Positions 1 to 7,832 of a DNA stretch of 44,815 bases are shown one piece after another. Under the pieces are notes generated by a model. The model ran no database searches, was not told the DNA's origin, and saw nothing but the letters and a program-made list of their open reading frames with translations. Position 1 is the first letter of the stretch. Every line of letters begins with the position of its first letter. The stretch lies in assembly GCA_903830285.1 (NCBI GenBank), contig CAIKTE010000035.1:1-44815 (forward strand), given 5' to 3'. The position numbers and the translations under genes were made by a program. Origin of the DNA: an uncultured Chitinophagaceae bacterium (GTDB taxonomy: Bacteria; Bacteroidota; Bacteroidia; Chitinophagales; Chitinophagaceae).

Positions 1-703
1 CTCTTTTACCTGTAATAGCTTTCTTATCTCTTAAATGTTCCTGCGCTTTGATCTGAATACGAATAGCATCATGTGCAATTTGTAAAGCATTCACCAGGTC
101 TTCTTCAGAACATTCTTTAGCTTCTCCTTCTACCATCATCAAATTCTTATCGGTAGCTGCTATCAAAAATTCAAGATCAGAATTTTCCAACTCTGTGCGT
201 GTAGGATTTACTACAAATTTTCCGTCAATACGGGCAATTCTTACTTCACTGATGATCTCTTTAATAGGAATATCAGAAACTGATAATGCAGCAGATGCAG
301 CTAAACAAGCCAATGCATCAGGCAATATTTCAGGATCACTTGATACTAAACTGATCAATACCTGTACATCACATAAATAATCTTCAGGGAATAAAGGACG
401 CAAAGCACGATCTATCAAACGGCTGGTGAGGATCTCATAATCGTTTAATCTAGCTTCTCTTTTGAAAAAAGAACCGGGTATACGTCCGGCGGAAGCAAAT
501 TTTTCCTGATAATCTACACTCAATGGGAAAAAGTCCTGTCCTTCTTTTGGTTCTTTATTTGCAACAACAGTTGCCAATAAGATACAATTACCCTGACGAA
601 CTGTAACGGCTCCATCAGCCTGACGGGCTAATTTTCCTGTTTCAATGATTACTTCACTGCCATTAGGCAATTGAAAGCTTGATTGTATAGGTTGTGATAA
701 CAT
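1..703 (-). CDS. pnp: polyribonucleotide nucleotidyltransferase (PNPase), N-terminal part
   Basis: An open frame runs leftwards from an ATG at 703-701 to the window edge, giving about 234 residues, roughly the first third of a PNPase of about 700 residues. The protein begins MLSQPIQSSFQLPNGSEV and contains the first RNase PH-like domain, with the family stretches PLSVDYQEKFASAGRIPGSF and SRLIDRALRPLFPE. PNPase is a phosphate-dependent 3'-5' exoribonuclease of RNA turnover in the cytoplasm. It lies downstream of rpsO on the same strand, the classical rpsO-pnp order, with a 155-base gap that carries a hairpin (795-833). The rest of the gene is outside the window; nothing suggests it is broken. 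Confidence 0.97.
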   Translation of the reverse strand, partial: MLSQPIQSSFQLPNGSEVIIETGKLARQADGAVTVRQGNCILLATVVANKEPKEGQDFFPLSVDYQEKFASAGRIPGSFFKREARLNDYEILTSRLIDRALRPLFPEDYLCDVQVLISLVSSDPEILPDALACLAASAALSVSDIPIKEIISEVRIARIDGKFVVNPTRTELENSDLEFLIAATDKNLMMVEGEAKECSEEDLVNALQIAHDAIRIQIKAQEHLRDKKAITGKR

Positions 704-794
704 AGTTGATTTGATTTAGGATATAGAAACTAAATGAAGCGGCGGCCCTTTGTTCCCATATCAATGAATGATAAAAGCCAAAATACTACATGTA

Positions 795-833
795 CAAAAA
801 ACTAATCCCAACCGTATAAATTATCAGTTGGGA
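795..833 (-). terminator. hairpin with U-run between rpsO and pnp
   Basis: On the minus strand TCCCAAC and GTTGGGA pair across a 14-base loop (833-806), followed by TTAGTTTTTT. This has the form of an intrinsic terminator or attenuator just after rpsO. As pnp follows on the same strand it may be leaky, or pnp may have its own promoter. The stem is only 7 bp. Confidence 0.55.
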
Positions 834-858
834 ATAGCACTTATCATGATAGTGAAAA

Positions 859-1128
859 TTATTTTCTGAGACCCAGCTTTTCGATCAATGAACGGTAACC
901 GCTCAAATTTGTTTTCTGCAAATAGGTCAATAAGCGTTTACGCTGTCCTACCAGTTGCATTAAACCTCTGTGGGTAGAGAAATCTTTCTTATTAGCTTGC
1001 AAGTGCCCGCTGATGTGGGAAATGCGCTCAGTTACCAAAGCGACCTGCGCTTCAATAGAGCCTGTGTTAGTGGCTTTGCCACCAAATTCTGTGAATACTT
1101 GTTCTTTTTTTTCTTTTGTAATTGACAT
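859..1128 (-). CDS. rpsO: 30S ribosomal protein S15
   Basis: The 89-residue product is the usual length for S15 and carries the family core (TGSIEAQVALVTERISHISG, then DFSTHRGLMQLVGQRKRLL and YLQKTNLSGYRSLIEKLGLR). S15 is a primary binder of 16S rRNA in assembly of the small-subunit platform. The ATG is at 1128-1126. A TACCTTTG -7 box lies upstream at 1189-1182, leaving a leader of about 50 bases. pnp follows on the same strand. S15 often regulates its own mRNA in other bacteria; I see no clear operator structure here. Confidence 0.98.
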   Translation of the reverse strand: MSITKEKKEQVFTEFGGKATNTGSIEAQVALVTERISHISGHLQANKKDFSTHRGLMQLVGQRKRLLTYLQKTNLSGYRSLIEKLGLRK

Positions 1129-1181
1129 CTAAGTTTTCGTTTAAATAGCGACCAAAAATTTACATCTAAATATTGTGGCGG

Positions 1182-1189
1182 CAAAGGTA
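1182..1189 (-). promoter_or_regulatory. Bacteroidota -7 box upstream of rpsO
   Basis: The minus strand reads TACCTTTG, matching TAnnTTTG. No convincing TTG -33 element is present at the expected distance. The 11-bp repeat element at 1254-1324 sits immediately further upstream. Confidence 0.5.
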
Positions 1190-1253
1190 AGGGTTTGAAA
1201 CTAAAAAAGCAGCATAAGACAATGATTTTTTTATGCTTCCTTGTGACCATGAT

Positions 1254-1324
1254 CTATATGGCTTGTATAAGGAGTATATAAGGCTTATATAAGGCTTTAC
1301 TAAGGCTTAAGCGCCAAGATGACA
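1254..1324 (-). repeat. 11-bp periodic repeat element, copy A
   Basis: Read on the minus strand it begins with the header TGTCATCTTGGCGCTT (1324-1309), followed by five 11-base units with core AAGCCT and an A/T-rich tail: AAGCCTTAGTA, AAGCCTTATAT twice, ACTCCTTATAC and AAGCCATATAG. The header matches copy B (41362-41377) at 15 of 16 positions, and the unit phase is the same. It lies in the divergent region between rpsO and a glycosyltransferase gene. Function unknown. Confidence 0.85.
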
Positions 1325-1373
1325 GGCGCCGTCAGTTCCTGTTTCATTTCAGCAACATGTACTTTGCGGATAT

Positions 1374-1381
1374 TATATTTG
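1374..1381 (+). promoter_or_regulatory. -7 box for the plus-strand glycosyltransferase pair
   Basis: TATATTTG matches TAnnTTTG and lies 21 bases before the TTG start at 1403. No good -33 TTG is seen. It supports placing the start at 1403 rather than at the upstream ATG at 1319, which lies before the box and inside repeat copy A. Confidence 0.4.
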
Positions 1382-1402
1382 CTTTCCCTTAACAGCTTCA
1401 AT

Positions 1403-2503
1403 TTGACTAAGATCATCTTTACAGTCACCAATGACCTTTCCTATGACCAACGAATGCAGCGCATCTGCCATTCGCTGGCAACAGAAGGTTGGGATATTGT
1501 ATTGATCGGCAGACAAATGAAAGAAAGCATTCCTCTTAAAACAGCAAACTATTCTCAAATAAGGTTGCATTGTTTTTTCAGTAAAGGCCTGGTATTTTAC
1601 GCTGAATACAATCTACGATTATTCTTTTATTTACTCTTCCGGAAAACAGATATGATTTGCGCCATTGACCTGGACACTATCCTGCCCTGCTATTTTGTAT
1701 CGATTCTTAGAAATAAGAAAAGGGTCTACGATGCACATGAATTGTTTACCGAACAAAAAGAGATCATTACAAGACCCTTCATTCATTCCATTTGGTTGAT
1801 GCTGGAAAAGTTTGTTGTCCCAAGATTCAAATCAGGGTACACCGTCAATGAATTTATAAAAGAGGAATTCAGCAGAAGATATAAAGTTGATTATGCTGTT
1901 ATTAGAAATTTACCTGTCTTTAATAACAGCAATACAAAGCCTGAAACAGAAAAAACGAAACCATTCATTATTTATCAGGGCGCTGTAAATGAAGGAAGGA
2001 GTTTTGAAACACTGATCCCCGCCATGAAAGAAATAGATGCAAAACTGGTCATCTGCGGAAAAGGCAACTTCTTTACAACTGTGCAGGAATTGATCATAGA
2101 GAATCATGTTTCAGAAAAAGTTGAATTGAAGGGTTATCTCATCCCCGATCGGTTACGAGAATTAACACCCAAAGCAAGATTTGGGCTAACACTATTTGAA
2201 TCAACCGGATTGAATCAGTATCAATCTTTATCGAACCGTTTTTTTGATTATATCATGGCCGGCATTCCACAGGTTTGTGTTGATTATCCCGAATACAGGA
2301 AGATCAATGATGAATTTGATATTGCGTTCATGATCGGGAATACCCAAACAAATACAATTGTTAGTGCAATGAACAATTTACTGCATGACGATGTTTTGTA
2401 TGGGAGATTGAAACAAAACTGTTTAAAAGCAAGGGAGACCCTGAATTGGGAGCATGAAGAAATTAAATTAAAAGCATTTTGGAAAAACATTTGCACATCA
2501 TAG
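1403..2503 (+). CDS. glycosyltransferase, GT4-like (GT-B fold)
   Basis: From the TTG at 1403 the product is 366 residues and begins MTKIIFTVTNDLSYDQRMQR, a natural GT-B N-terminus. An ATG at 1319 would add 28 residues, but it falls inside the repeat element, so I prefer the TTG. Later stretches fit a GT4-like donor domain: IIYQGAVNEGRSFETLIPAM near residue 200 and SNRFFDYIMAGIPQV near residue 285. DAHELF near residue 113 is typical of sugar transferases of this type. It probably moves a sugar from a nucleotide donor during surface polysaccharide assembly; donor and acceptor cannot be read. It overlaps the next gene by 25 bases, so the two are probably translated together. Confidence 0.85.
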   Translation: MTKIIFTVTNDLSYDQRMQRICHSLATEGWDIVLIGRQMKESIPLKTANYSQIRLHCFFSKGLVFYAEYNLRLFFYLLFRKTDMICAIDLDTILPCYFVSILRNKKRVYDAHELFTEQKEIITRPFIHSIWLMLEKFVVPRFKSGYTVNEFIKEEFSRRYKVDYAVIRNLPVFNNSNTKPETEKTKPFIIYQGAVNEGRSFETLIPAMKEIDAKLVICGKGNFFTTVQELIIENHVSEKVELKGYLIPDRLRELTPKARFGLTLFESTGLNQYQSLSNRFFDYIMAGIPQVCVDYPEYRKINDEFDIAFMIGNTQTNTIVSAMNNLLHDDVLYGRLKQNCLKARETLNWEHEEIKLKAFWKNICTS

Positions 2504-3612
2504 CACTGACCGTTCCTTTTCCTGTTGATTATGGCGGTGTATTTGATCTTTTTTACAAACTCCCGGCTTTGCAAAATGAAGGCGTGCATATTCATCTGCA
2601 TTGCTTTGATGATGGTCAACATGAGCAAAAAGAGTTAAACAAATATTGCGATTCGGTAGATTATTATAAAAGGATAAAGGGATATAAAAGCCTAACAGTA
2701 TCACTCCCTTACATTGTATCCAGCAGAAAGAATGAAACATTATTTGAAAATTTATTACAAGATGATTATCCCATTTTGATGGAAGGAATACACTGCACTT
2801 ATTTATTGAATGATGGCCGTTTTGCAGAAAGAAAAAAATATGTACGGATACACAATGTCGAATTTCAATATTATGATCAACTGTTTTATTCTGCCAATTC
2901 GTTTGTCCATAAACTATATTATTGGAGGGAAAAGAATCAACTCAAGAAATACGAGAAAAGCATTGTCTTAAAAGCAACTGCATTCTGGGCTGTAACAGAG
3001 AAGGATACTGATTTTTACAGAAACCAATTGGGTTGTAAAGTAATTGATCATTTACCTGTTTATCTGCCTGATGATTGGCAATTGAAATGCAAAGAAGGTA
3101 AAGGAAATTATTGTTTATATCAAGGCGACCTCAGTGTTGACACAAATGAAAAAGCTGTGATCTGGCTTTTACAAAAAGTATTTAACAAACTTGAGCTACC
3201 TCTTGTAATAGCCGGTAAGAATCCGTCAAAAAAATTAGAAAGACTGGCACATGAACATGAATATACTTGTATAGTAGCTAATCCAAGCGAAAAGGAAATG
3301 CAGGATATGATCGTGAAAGCGCATATCAATATCCTGCCTTCATTCAGCACTACAGGAATTAAATTAAAACTATTGAATGCATTATTTAACGGTCGTTATG
3401 TTCTTGCTAATGATGCAACCCTGGAGGGAAGCGGATTGGACAGTCTTTGTGCAATAGCTAATGATGCAAGGACATTTCAGGAAAAAATAACTGCATTATT
3501 TTCAGAACCATTCAATGCAGAATTAATTGAACAAAGAAGAAAATTGCTAGATTCAATGTTCAGTAATGAAGCGAATGCAAAACAACAAGTGAAATGGATA
3601 TGGGGTGAGTGA
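2479..3612 (+). CDS. glycosyltransferase, GT-B type
   Basis: The 377-residue product starts at a TTG (2479) that lies within the end of the preceding glycosyltransferase, and begins MEKHLHIIALTVPFPVDYGG. That opening, with a glycine-rich acceptor-site loop, fits a GT-B enzyme. RIHNVEFQYYDQLF (about residue 123) and YQGDLSVDTNEKAVIWLL (about 214) resemble related polysaccharide enzymes, and ILPSFSTTGIKLKLLNALF is the donor-binding region. There are no membrane segments. It is the second gene of a two-gene plus-strand unit and ends 57 bases before the convergent phosphatase gene. Specific substrate unknown. Confidence 0.82.
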   Translation: MEKHLHIIALTVPFPVDYGGVFDLFYKLPALQNEGVHIHLHCFDDGQHEQKELNKYCDSVDYYKRIKGYKSLTVSLPYIVSSRKNETLFENLLQDDYPILMEGIHCTYLLNDGRFAERKKYVRIHNVEFQYYDQLFYSANSFVHKLYYWREKNQLKKYEKSIVLKATAFWAVTEKDTDFYRNQLGCKVIDHLPVYLPDDWQLKCKEGKGNYCLYQGDLSVDTNEKAVIWLLQKVFNKLELPLVIAGKNPSKKLERLAHEHEYTCIVANPSEKEMQDMIVKAHINILPSFSTTGIKLKLLNALFNGRYVLANDATLEGSGLDSLCAIANDARTFQEKITALFSEPFNAELIEQRRKLLDSMFSNEANAKQQVKWIWGE

Positions 3613-3668
3613 TGGCTTATTAGAATGATTGCAGTTGGTAAATGTGCTGCACTATTTCAAAAAATAAA

Positions 3669-4406
3669 TTACAATAGTGTACTGTTTAAAAGTCCGGCAT
3701 TTTCCAAAAAGCCGTATAGTTTTTTATCTTTCGCAAACTGTTGTAACACATGCAAATGGTTTTGATGGTGCATATCAGTTCCAACAAATTCAACCATTTT
3801 ATTTTTCAATAATTTCTTTGCAACATTTTTAACCTGCTTGCCATAATAACCGCAAAGCGATAACATATTGATCTGAAATAAACATCCTCTATCCTTCAAT
3901 TCCTGATACTGCTGAAACTGTGGGTGATAAAAAGAATAACGTTCAGGGTGTGCAAGAATGGGTTGCAGTCCTGCTAATTTTAATTCAAAGATCACTTTTT
4001 GCAAATAAGGCGAGGCTGCCATGTAAGACATTTCGATCAAAATATAATTATCGCCGAAAGTCAATAATTGATCGCCCCTTTGAACCGCCTGTTCAAACTC
4101 ATGATCGATCATATATTCCGCTGCAGCTTCAATGCTAACAGGTATTTCCAGCTGTTGCAACTTTTCTCTCACTGAAGCCAAAACCGGCAATATCGTTTCC
4201 GGAGAATTTGGATGAACGCCTGCAAAAATATGTGGTGTGCAAATTAATTTTTGATACCCTAAAGTATGTAACTGTTTAATGAAGGAAATAGTGTCTTCCA
4301 TTTTCTGTAAGCCGTCATCTATACCCGGTAATAAGTGTGAGTGCATGTCTGCTCCTATAAAAGAAAGGTCAGGGCTACTTTTAGATGAACTTAAAAATGA
4401 AAACAT
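3669..4406 (-). CDS. PHP-family tyrosine-protein phosphatase, CpsB/YwqE-like
   Basis: The 245-residue protein has the metal-binding PHP motifs of CpsB-like phosphatases: DMHSHLLPGIDDG (residues 20-32), CTPH with H59, E97 in AAAEYMID, HPERY (153-157) and GTDMHH (209-214). Enzymes of this family dephosphorylate the tyrosine kinases that control capsule or exopolysaccharide export. No such kinase is in the window, so that partner would be elsewhere. It is the last gene of the minus-strand polysaccharide operon begun by the UpxY-like protein, 44 bases after the acyltransferase gene. Confidence 0.9.
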   Translation of the reverse strand: MFSFLSSSKSSPDLSFIGADMHSHLLPGIDDGLQKMEDTISFIKQLHTLGYQKLICTPHIFAGVHPNSPETILPVLASVREKLQQLEIPVSIEAAAEYMIDHEFEQAVQRGDQLLTFGDNYILIEMSYMAASPYLQKVIFELKLAGLQPILAHPERYSFYHPQFQQYQELKDRGCLFQINMLSLCGYYGKQVKNVAKKLLKNKMVEFVGTDMHHQNHLHVLQQFAKDKKLYGFLENAGLLNSTLL

Positions 4407-4450
4407 GACTAAAGATAAATGAAAGTTTATAAGTACAAATGCTGAGATAA

Positions 4451-4915
4451 TTATTGATCAATACTTCTTAGAAATTTGGCAGGATTACCTGCATAAATAC
4501 CGGGTTTTGAAATATCTTTTGTAACAACAGCACCTGCTCCTATCACAGCATGATCACAAATGGTTACCGGCAAAATAGTTGCATTACTTCCCACTGAAAC
4601 ATGATTACCCAAATTTGTTGATTTCCAAAACTGACTATCACCTGCAGGCTTCCCTTTTGAAAACAGGTCATTCACAAACATCACCCCATGCCCAATAAAA
4701 CAATTGTTGCCAATAGTGACCAGTTCGCAAATAAAACTATGCGATTGGATCTTACAATCTTCGCCGATCACAACACCCTTTTGAATTTCAACAAAGGGGC
4801 CGATAAACGAATTGCTCCCGATGCTGCATTCATACAAATTACAGGGTTCGATCACTTTTACGTTTTCGCCAAAACGAACATCCCTTATCCCTATTATGTA
4901 CCTTTTGTATGGCAT
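4451..4915 (-). CDS. hexapeptide-repeat sugar acyltransferase, WlbB/WbpD-like
   Basis: The 154-residue product is a left-handed beta-helix protein with hexad repeats through most of its length (for example IGSNSFIGPFVEI and IGNNCFIGHGVMF) and the C-terminal closing motif GAGAVVTKDISKPGIYAGNP. A TTG at 4918 precedes an ATG at 4915; the ATG is the likelier start. It directly follows a WlbA-like oxidoreductase, separated by a few bases. In known pathways WlbA and WlbB together help convert UDP-GlcNAcA to a 2,3-diamino sugar, WlbB acetylating the 3-amino group. An aminotransferase (WlbE/WbpE) is needed and is not nearby. The specific reaction is inference. Confidence 0.85.
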   Translation of the reverse strand: MPYKRYIIGIRDVRFGENVKVIEPCNLYECSIGSNSFIGPFVEIQKGVVIGEDCKIQSHSFICELVTIGNNCFIGHGVMFVNDLFSKGKPAGDSQFWKSTNLGNHVSVGSNATILPVTICDHAVIGAGAVVTKDISKPGIYAGNPAKFLRSIDQ

Positions 4916-4919
4916 CAAT

Positions 4920-5927
4920 TCAATTGTTTGCTGATCGATAAATTTTTTGAATGATCTCTACTGTTTTCAATCCCTCAAAAGCATTAACGGTATTTATATT
5001 TCCGCTTTGAATTGTTTCAATAAGCTGCTGATATTCCTTATCATGATTGCTCATTGAACCAATATATGTTCCATAATCATTCGCAGCATTTCCTTCAGGC
5101 ATTGCATCGAAACTGAAATTTTCGATACAATGATATTCCAATTCATTCAAGTATTGTCCGCCGATCTTTACAGTTCCCTTCTCGCCAAAAATGGTCAACG
5201 ATCCTTCCATATTCTTTTGGAAACTATTTACAGTAAAATGAATGGATCCGATGATTCCATTTACCAATTTAAATACGGCGGCACCTGTATCTTCGAACTC
5301 AATAATTTGTTGATGGGCATAGTTATCTGTTAAAGTATGAACAGTTGCAATATCTCCAAAGAACCAATAGACCAGATCTATGAAATGGCTGAATTGAGTA
5401 AACAAACTGCCCCCATCCAAATCTTTTGTGCCCCTCCATGTGTCCTGATAATAAGTGATCCCTCTATTCCAAAAACAATTGATCTGTACATTATAGATCT
5501 TTCCTAGGCTTCCATTATCTAGGGCTTTTTTTACTGCAATTACCGGTGGATTAAATCTGTTTTGTTTTACCACAAATAGATTTTTACCCGCTTTTCCAGC
5601 TGCTGTGATTATTGCCCTGCAATCATCCACATTCAATGCCATTGGCTTTTCAACCAACACATGAAATCCTGATTGCAGGCATTGAATACTTTGTGCAGCA
5701 TGTAATCCATTGGGACTGCAAATTGAGATTACGTCAATATTCTTCTGCTCGTTTAAAAGATCCTCCAATGTTTTATAAGCTTCGGCCTGGTATTTTTCTG
5801 CCAATGATATGGCTTTCCCAAATACGATATCACATACAGCAACCAACTCTCCATAAGCATGGATCTGTTGTGCATGACGTACCCCAATTCTTCCACATCC
5901 TATGATCGCAAATCTGATCTTCTGCAT
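4920..5927 (-). CDS. Gfo/Idh/MocA-family sugar oxidoreductase, WlbA/WbpB-like
   Basis: The 335-residue protein has an N-terminal Rossmann fold with GCGRIGVRH (residues 10-18), the family EKP motif at 93-95 and KQNRFNPP (121-128), followed by a catalytic-domain stretch with GGSLFTQFSHFIDLVYW near 172-188. WlbA/WbpB enzymes oxidise C3 of UDP-GlcNAc uronic acid using NAD(H). The resemblance is in the EKP and QNR stretches, and the adjacent WlbB-like acyltransferase supports the assignment. The stop codon lies within 5 bases of the next gene's start, so the pair is translationally coupled. A general Gfo/Idh enzyme of another sugar pathway remains possible. Confidence 0.87.
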   Translation of the reverse strand: MQKIRFAIIGCGRIGVRHAQQIHAYGELVAVCDIVFGKAISLAEKYQAEAYKTLEDLLNEQKNIDVISICSPNGLHAAQSIQCLQSGFHVLVEKPMALNVDDCRAIITAAGKAGKNLFVVKQNRFNPPVIAVKKALDNGSLGKIYNVQINCFWNRGITYYQDTWRGTKDLDGGSLFTQFSHFIDLVYWFFGDIATVHTLTDNYAHQQIIEFEDTGAAVFKLVNGIIGSIHFTVNSFQKNMEGSLTIFGEKGTVKIGGQYLNELEYHCIENFSFDAMPEGNAANDYGTYIGSMSNHDKEYQQLIETIQSGNINTVNAFEGLKTVEIIQKIYRSANN

Positions 5928-5973
5928 TTGTATCGATATTATTTTAATTGCACTTTATTCGGATGCCTTTGCC

Positions 5974-7158
5974 TTATTGAGCAACACTAAAAAGACTGCG
6001 GTACTTTTTTTCGAAGGCCTTTGTTTGATCTTCTAGAACGAAACTGCTTTCAACTTTTTTCCTTGCTGCAATACCTATTTCATTTCGCAAATCAAAATTT
6101 TTCATTAATGGAGCCAGTTGTTCTGCAACGTTAGCAGGATCGTATAATTCAGCGATAAATCCATTGACAGCATGATCGATCACTTCTTCCACACCGCCGC
6201 AACGCGTAGAAACAGCAGGCAATTGCATAGACATGGCTTCCAATAATATATTCGGGATGCCTTCAAATACACTGGTCAATAAAAAGATATCCGATTCTTC
6301 CAATAAGGCTTTTATTTCGTCTTTATTCCTTTTATTGATAAAGCTCACATGGCCCTGCAATGAAAGATTAAAAGCATGAAATTGTAATTCTTCCAATTGA
6401 GAACCTTCGCCAACAATTTGCCAATGAAATTGAAACCCTTTGTCTGCTAATATTTTTAACGCTAAGAAACCTGTCAGATAATTTTTCTGATAACTTAAGG
6501 GTCCAACAGATATTATTTTAACAACCTTATTATTTGTTTTCGGTTTATTGCTATTGAAAAAACCAATATCGATGGCTGAGGTATTCACGAATATTTTTTC
6601 AGTATCCTTACAGAAAGGTGTGATAGACTTTTTCATGTCTTCAGAAACGCAATGTATCAGGTCTACCTTTCGAAATAAAATGCTCAATAATTCCTTCCGC
6701 TTATTATCGATCTGTAGTTTTACTTTTTCTGAAGTCCCTCTGCAACTCACTACTTTCTTACCTTTCAGGTCATCTATAATGGGCAAAAAGCTGATACCCA
6801 AACCCGAAAACTCAAAATGGATCACATCATATTTTATTTTTCCGAAGAAATGAATGTAATAGTTATGTATGAAGAGTTTGCGGAAGGTCTTTTTGTCAAA
6901 ACTCATTGACTGAAAAAATACAACAGGCGATTCAAAGAAACTACTCGCCACCGACCTTACAGTTTTTGAAAGTGACAATACATGCACTTTTATTTTGGAC
7001 GATTCAAGATCATATTTAGAAAAACTGTCTCTCCCGATATTTTTTTTATGACAAACAATATGCACCCGATGCCCCTTTAAAGCCAAAGAAACAGCTTTGT
7101 TATAAATATAAGTTTCATTAACACTGGGAAAATTATTTACAACAAGGCATATTCTCAC
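5974..7158 (-). CDS. glycosyltransferase family 4
   Basis: The 394-residue protein starts at a GTG (7158) and begins MRICLVVNNFPSVNETYI, typical of GT4 acceptor domains. The C-terminal donor domain carries SVGPLSYQKNYLTGFLAL (about 217-234) and the hallmark EGIPNILLEAMSMQLPAV followed by GGVEEVI (about 308-335), with the nucleotide-sugar-binding glutamates. It is cytoplasmic or peripheral to the inner membrane, and adds one sugar to a lipid-linked glycan in this operon. It lies 18 bases after the antiterminator gene. Confidence 0.93.
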   Translation of the reverse strand: MRICLVVNNFPSVNETYIYNKAVSLALKGHRVHIVCHKKNIGRDSFSKYDLESSKIKVHVLSLSKTVRSVASSFFESPVVFFQSMSFDKKTFRKLFIHNYYIHFFGKIKYDVIHFEFSGLGISFLPIIDDLKGKKVVSCRGTSEKVKLQIDNKRKELLSILFRKVDLIHCVSEDMKKSITPFCKDTEKIFVNTSAIDIGFFNSNKPKTNNKVVKIISVGPLSYQKNYLTGFLALKILADKGFQFHWQIVGEGSQLEELQFHAFNLSLQGHVSFINKRNKDEIKALLEESDIFLLTSVFEGIPNILLEAMSMQLPAVSTRCGGVEEVIDHAVNGFIAELYDPANVAEQLAPLMKNFDLRNEIGIAARKKVESSFVLEDQTKAFEKKYRSLFSVAQ

Positions 7159-7176
7159 GATGCTCTTTTTAATTGA

Positions 7177-7686
7177 TTATTTGATAGGTGTTAGATATTC
7201 TGCAGGGAATTCAACCACCATTACCTGACCCAAACTCTGCAATTGCACATATACTTTTTTCTTGCCTCCTCGAAGAACGATACCATCATTATCCATGAAC
7301 ACACCATGATTCACTTTTACCTTACTATTCTCTTTAAACCCTACGCTGGATATGATCTCAATTTTGGCATCTTCTTCAGAAAGATACTTTTTGATCATCG
7401 CGATCTCATCATCTTTTATTACGGCAGGCTTGCCTAGATAGTGAACGAAATTGAGAACACCATCCGTCATCAAAACCTTCACTCTTTCTGCCTCACCAAT
7501 TCTTACAAATACATAGGATTTAAAAAGAGGTTCCTCAATGATCTTCTTTCTGTCGCTCCATTGCCGTTCTACTTTTTGCAAGGGGCACCAACTGTCAATT
7601 TCTTTTCTCAGCAATACACCATCCACCTTTTTTTCCCAGCGCGGTTTTGTATAAATAGCGTACCATTTTTTATCCTGATGGATCAT
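7177..7686 (-). CDS. UpxY/NusG-like transcription antiterminator
   Basis: The 169-residue protein has an N-terminal NGN domain (WYAIYTKPRWEKKVD at residues 8-22, then EPLFKSYVFVRI) and a C-terminal KOW-like region from about residue 115 to 165. It is the first gene of the polysaccharide operon and lacks any neighbouring secE or ribosomal genes, so it is a specialised NusG paralogue rather than housekeeping NusG. In Bacteroides, UpxY proteins bind the leader of their own capsule operon and prevent premature termination. A promoter at 7707-7737 gives a very short leader, so any target structure must lie in or near the coding start. Confidence 0.92.
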   Translation of the reverse strand: MIHQDKKWYAIYTKPRWEKKVDGVLLRKEIDSWCPLQKVERQWSDRKKIIEEPLFKSYVFVRIGEAERVKVLMTDGVLNFVHYLGKPAVIKDDEIAMIKKYLSEEDAKIEIISSVGFKENSKVKVNHGVFMDNDGIVLRGGKKKVYVQLQSLGQVMVVEFPAEYLTPIK

Positions 7687-7706
7687 AATCAGATTCCTTT
7701 TTTTAA

Positions 7707-7737
7707 TAAAGATAAAGATTTGCTAAATCATTCACAA
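7707..7737 (-). promoter_or_regulatory. promoter of the upxY-led operon
   Basis: On the minus strand TTG (7737-7735) is followed after 20 bases by TATCTTTA (7714-7707), a one-base variant of TAnnTTTG. The ATG at 7686 is about 20 bases further on. Confidence 0.5.
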
Positions 7738-7775
7738 TGGATCGATTTAGTTTCATCTCTCATTCTACTTCCTTT

Positions 7776-7808
7776 AAAAAAAATGCAGAAGTAGCAATTA
7801 CTTCTGCA
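7776..7808 (-). terminator. intrinsic terminator of the tail-specific protease gene
   Basis: The minus strand has TGCAGAAGTAA pairing with TACTTCTGCA around a short loop (7808-7784), followed by a run of eight T. It lies 25 bases after the protease stop codon. Confidence 0.85.
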
Positions 7809-7832
7809 TATATGAAAAAAAGTCGTTTATTA

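Noticed and set aside
1254-1324. Insertion sequence remnant at copy A
   Set aside because: No transposase fragment or target duplication is visible; the internal structure is a tandem repeat.
1319-1402. ATG at 1319 as start of the first glycosyltransferase
   Set aside because: It lies inside repeat copy A and before the likely -7 box; the TTG at 1403 gives a normal N-terminus.
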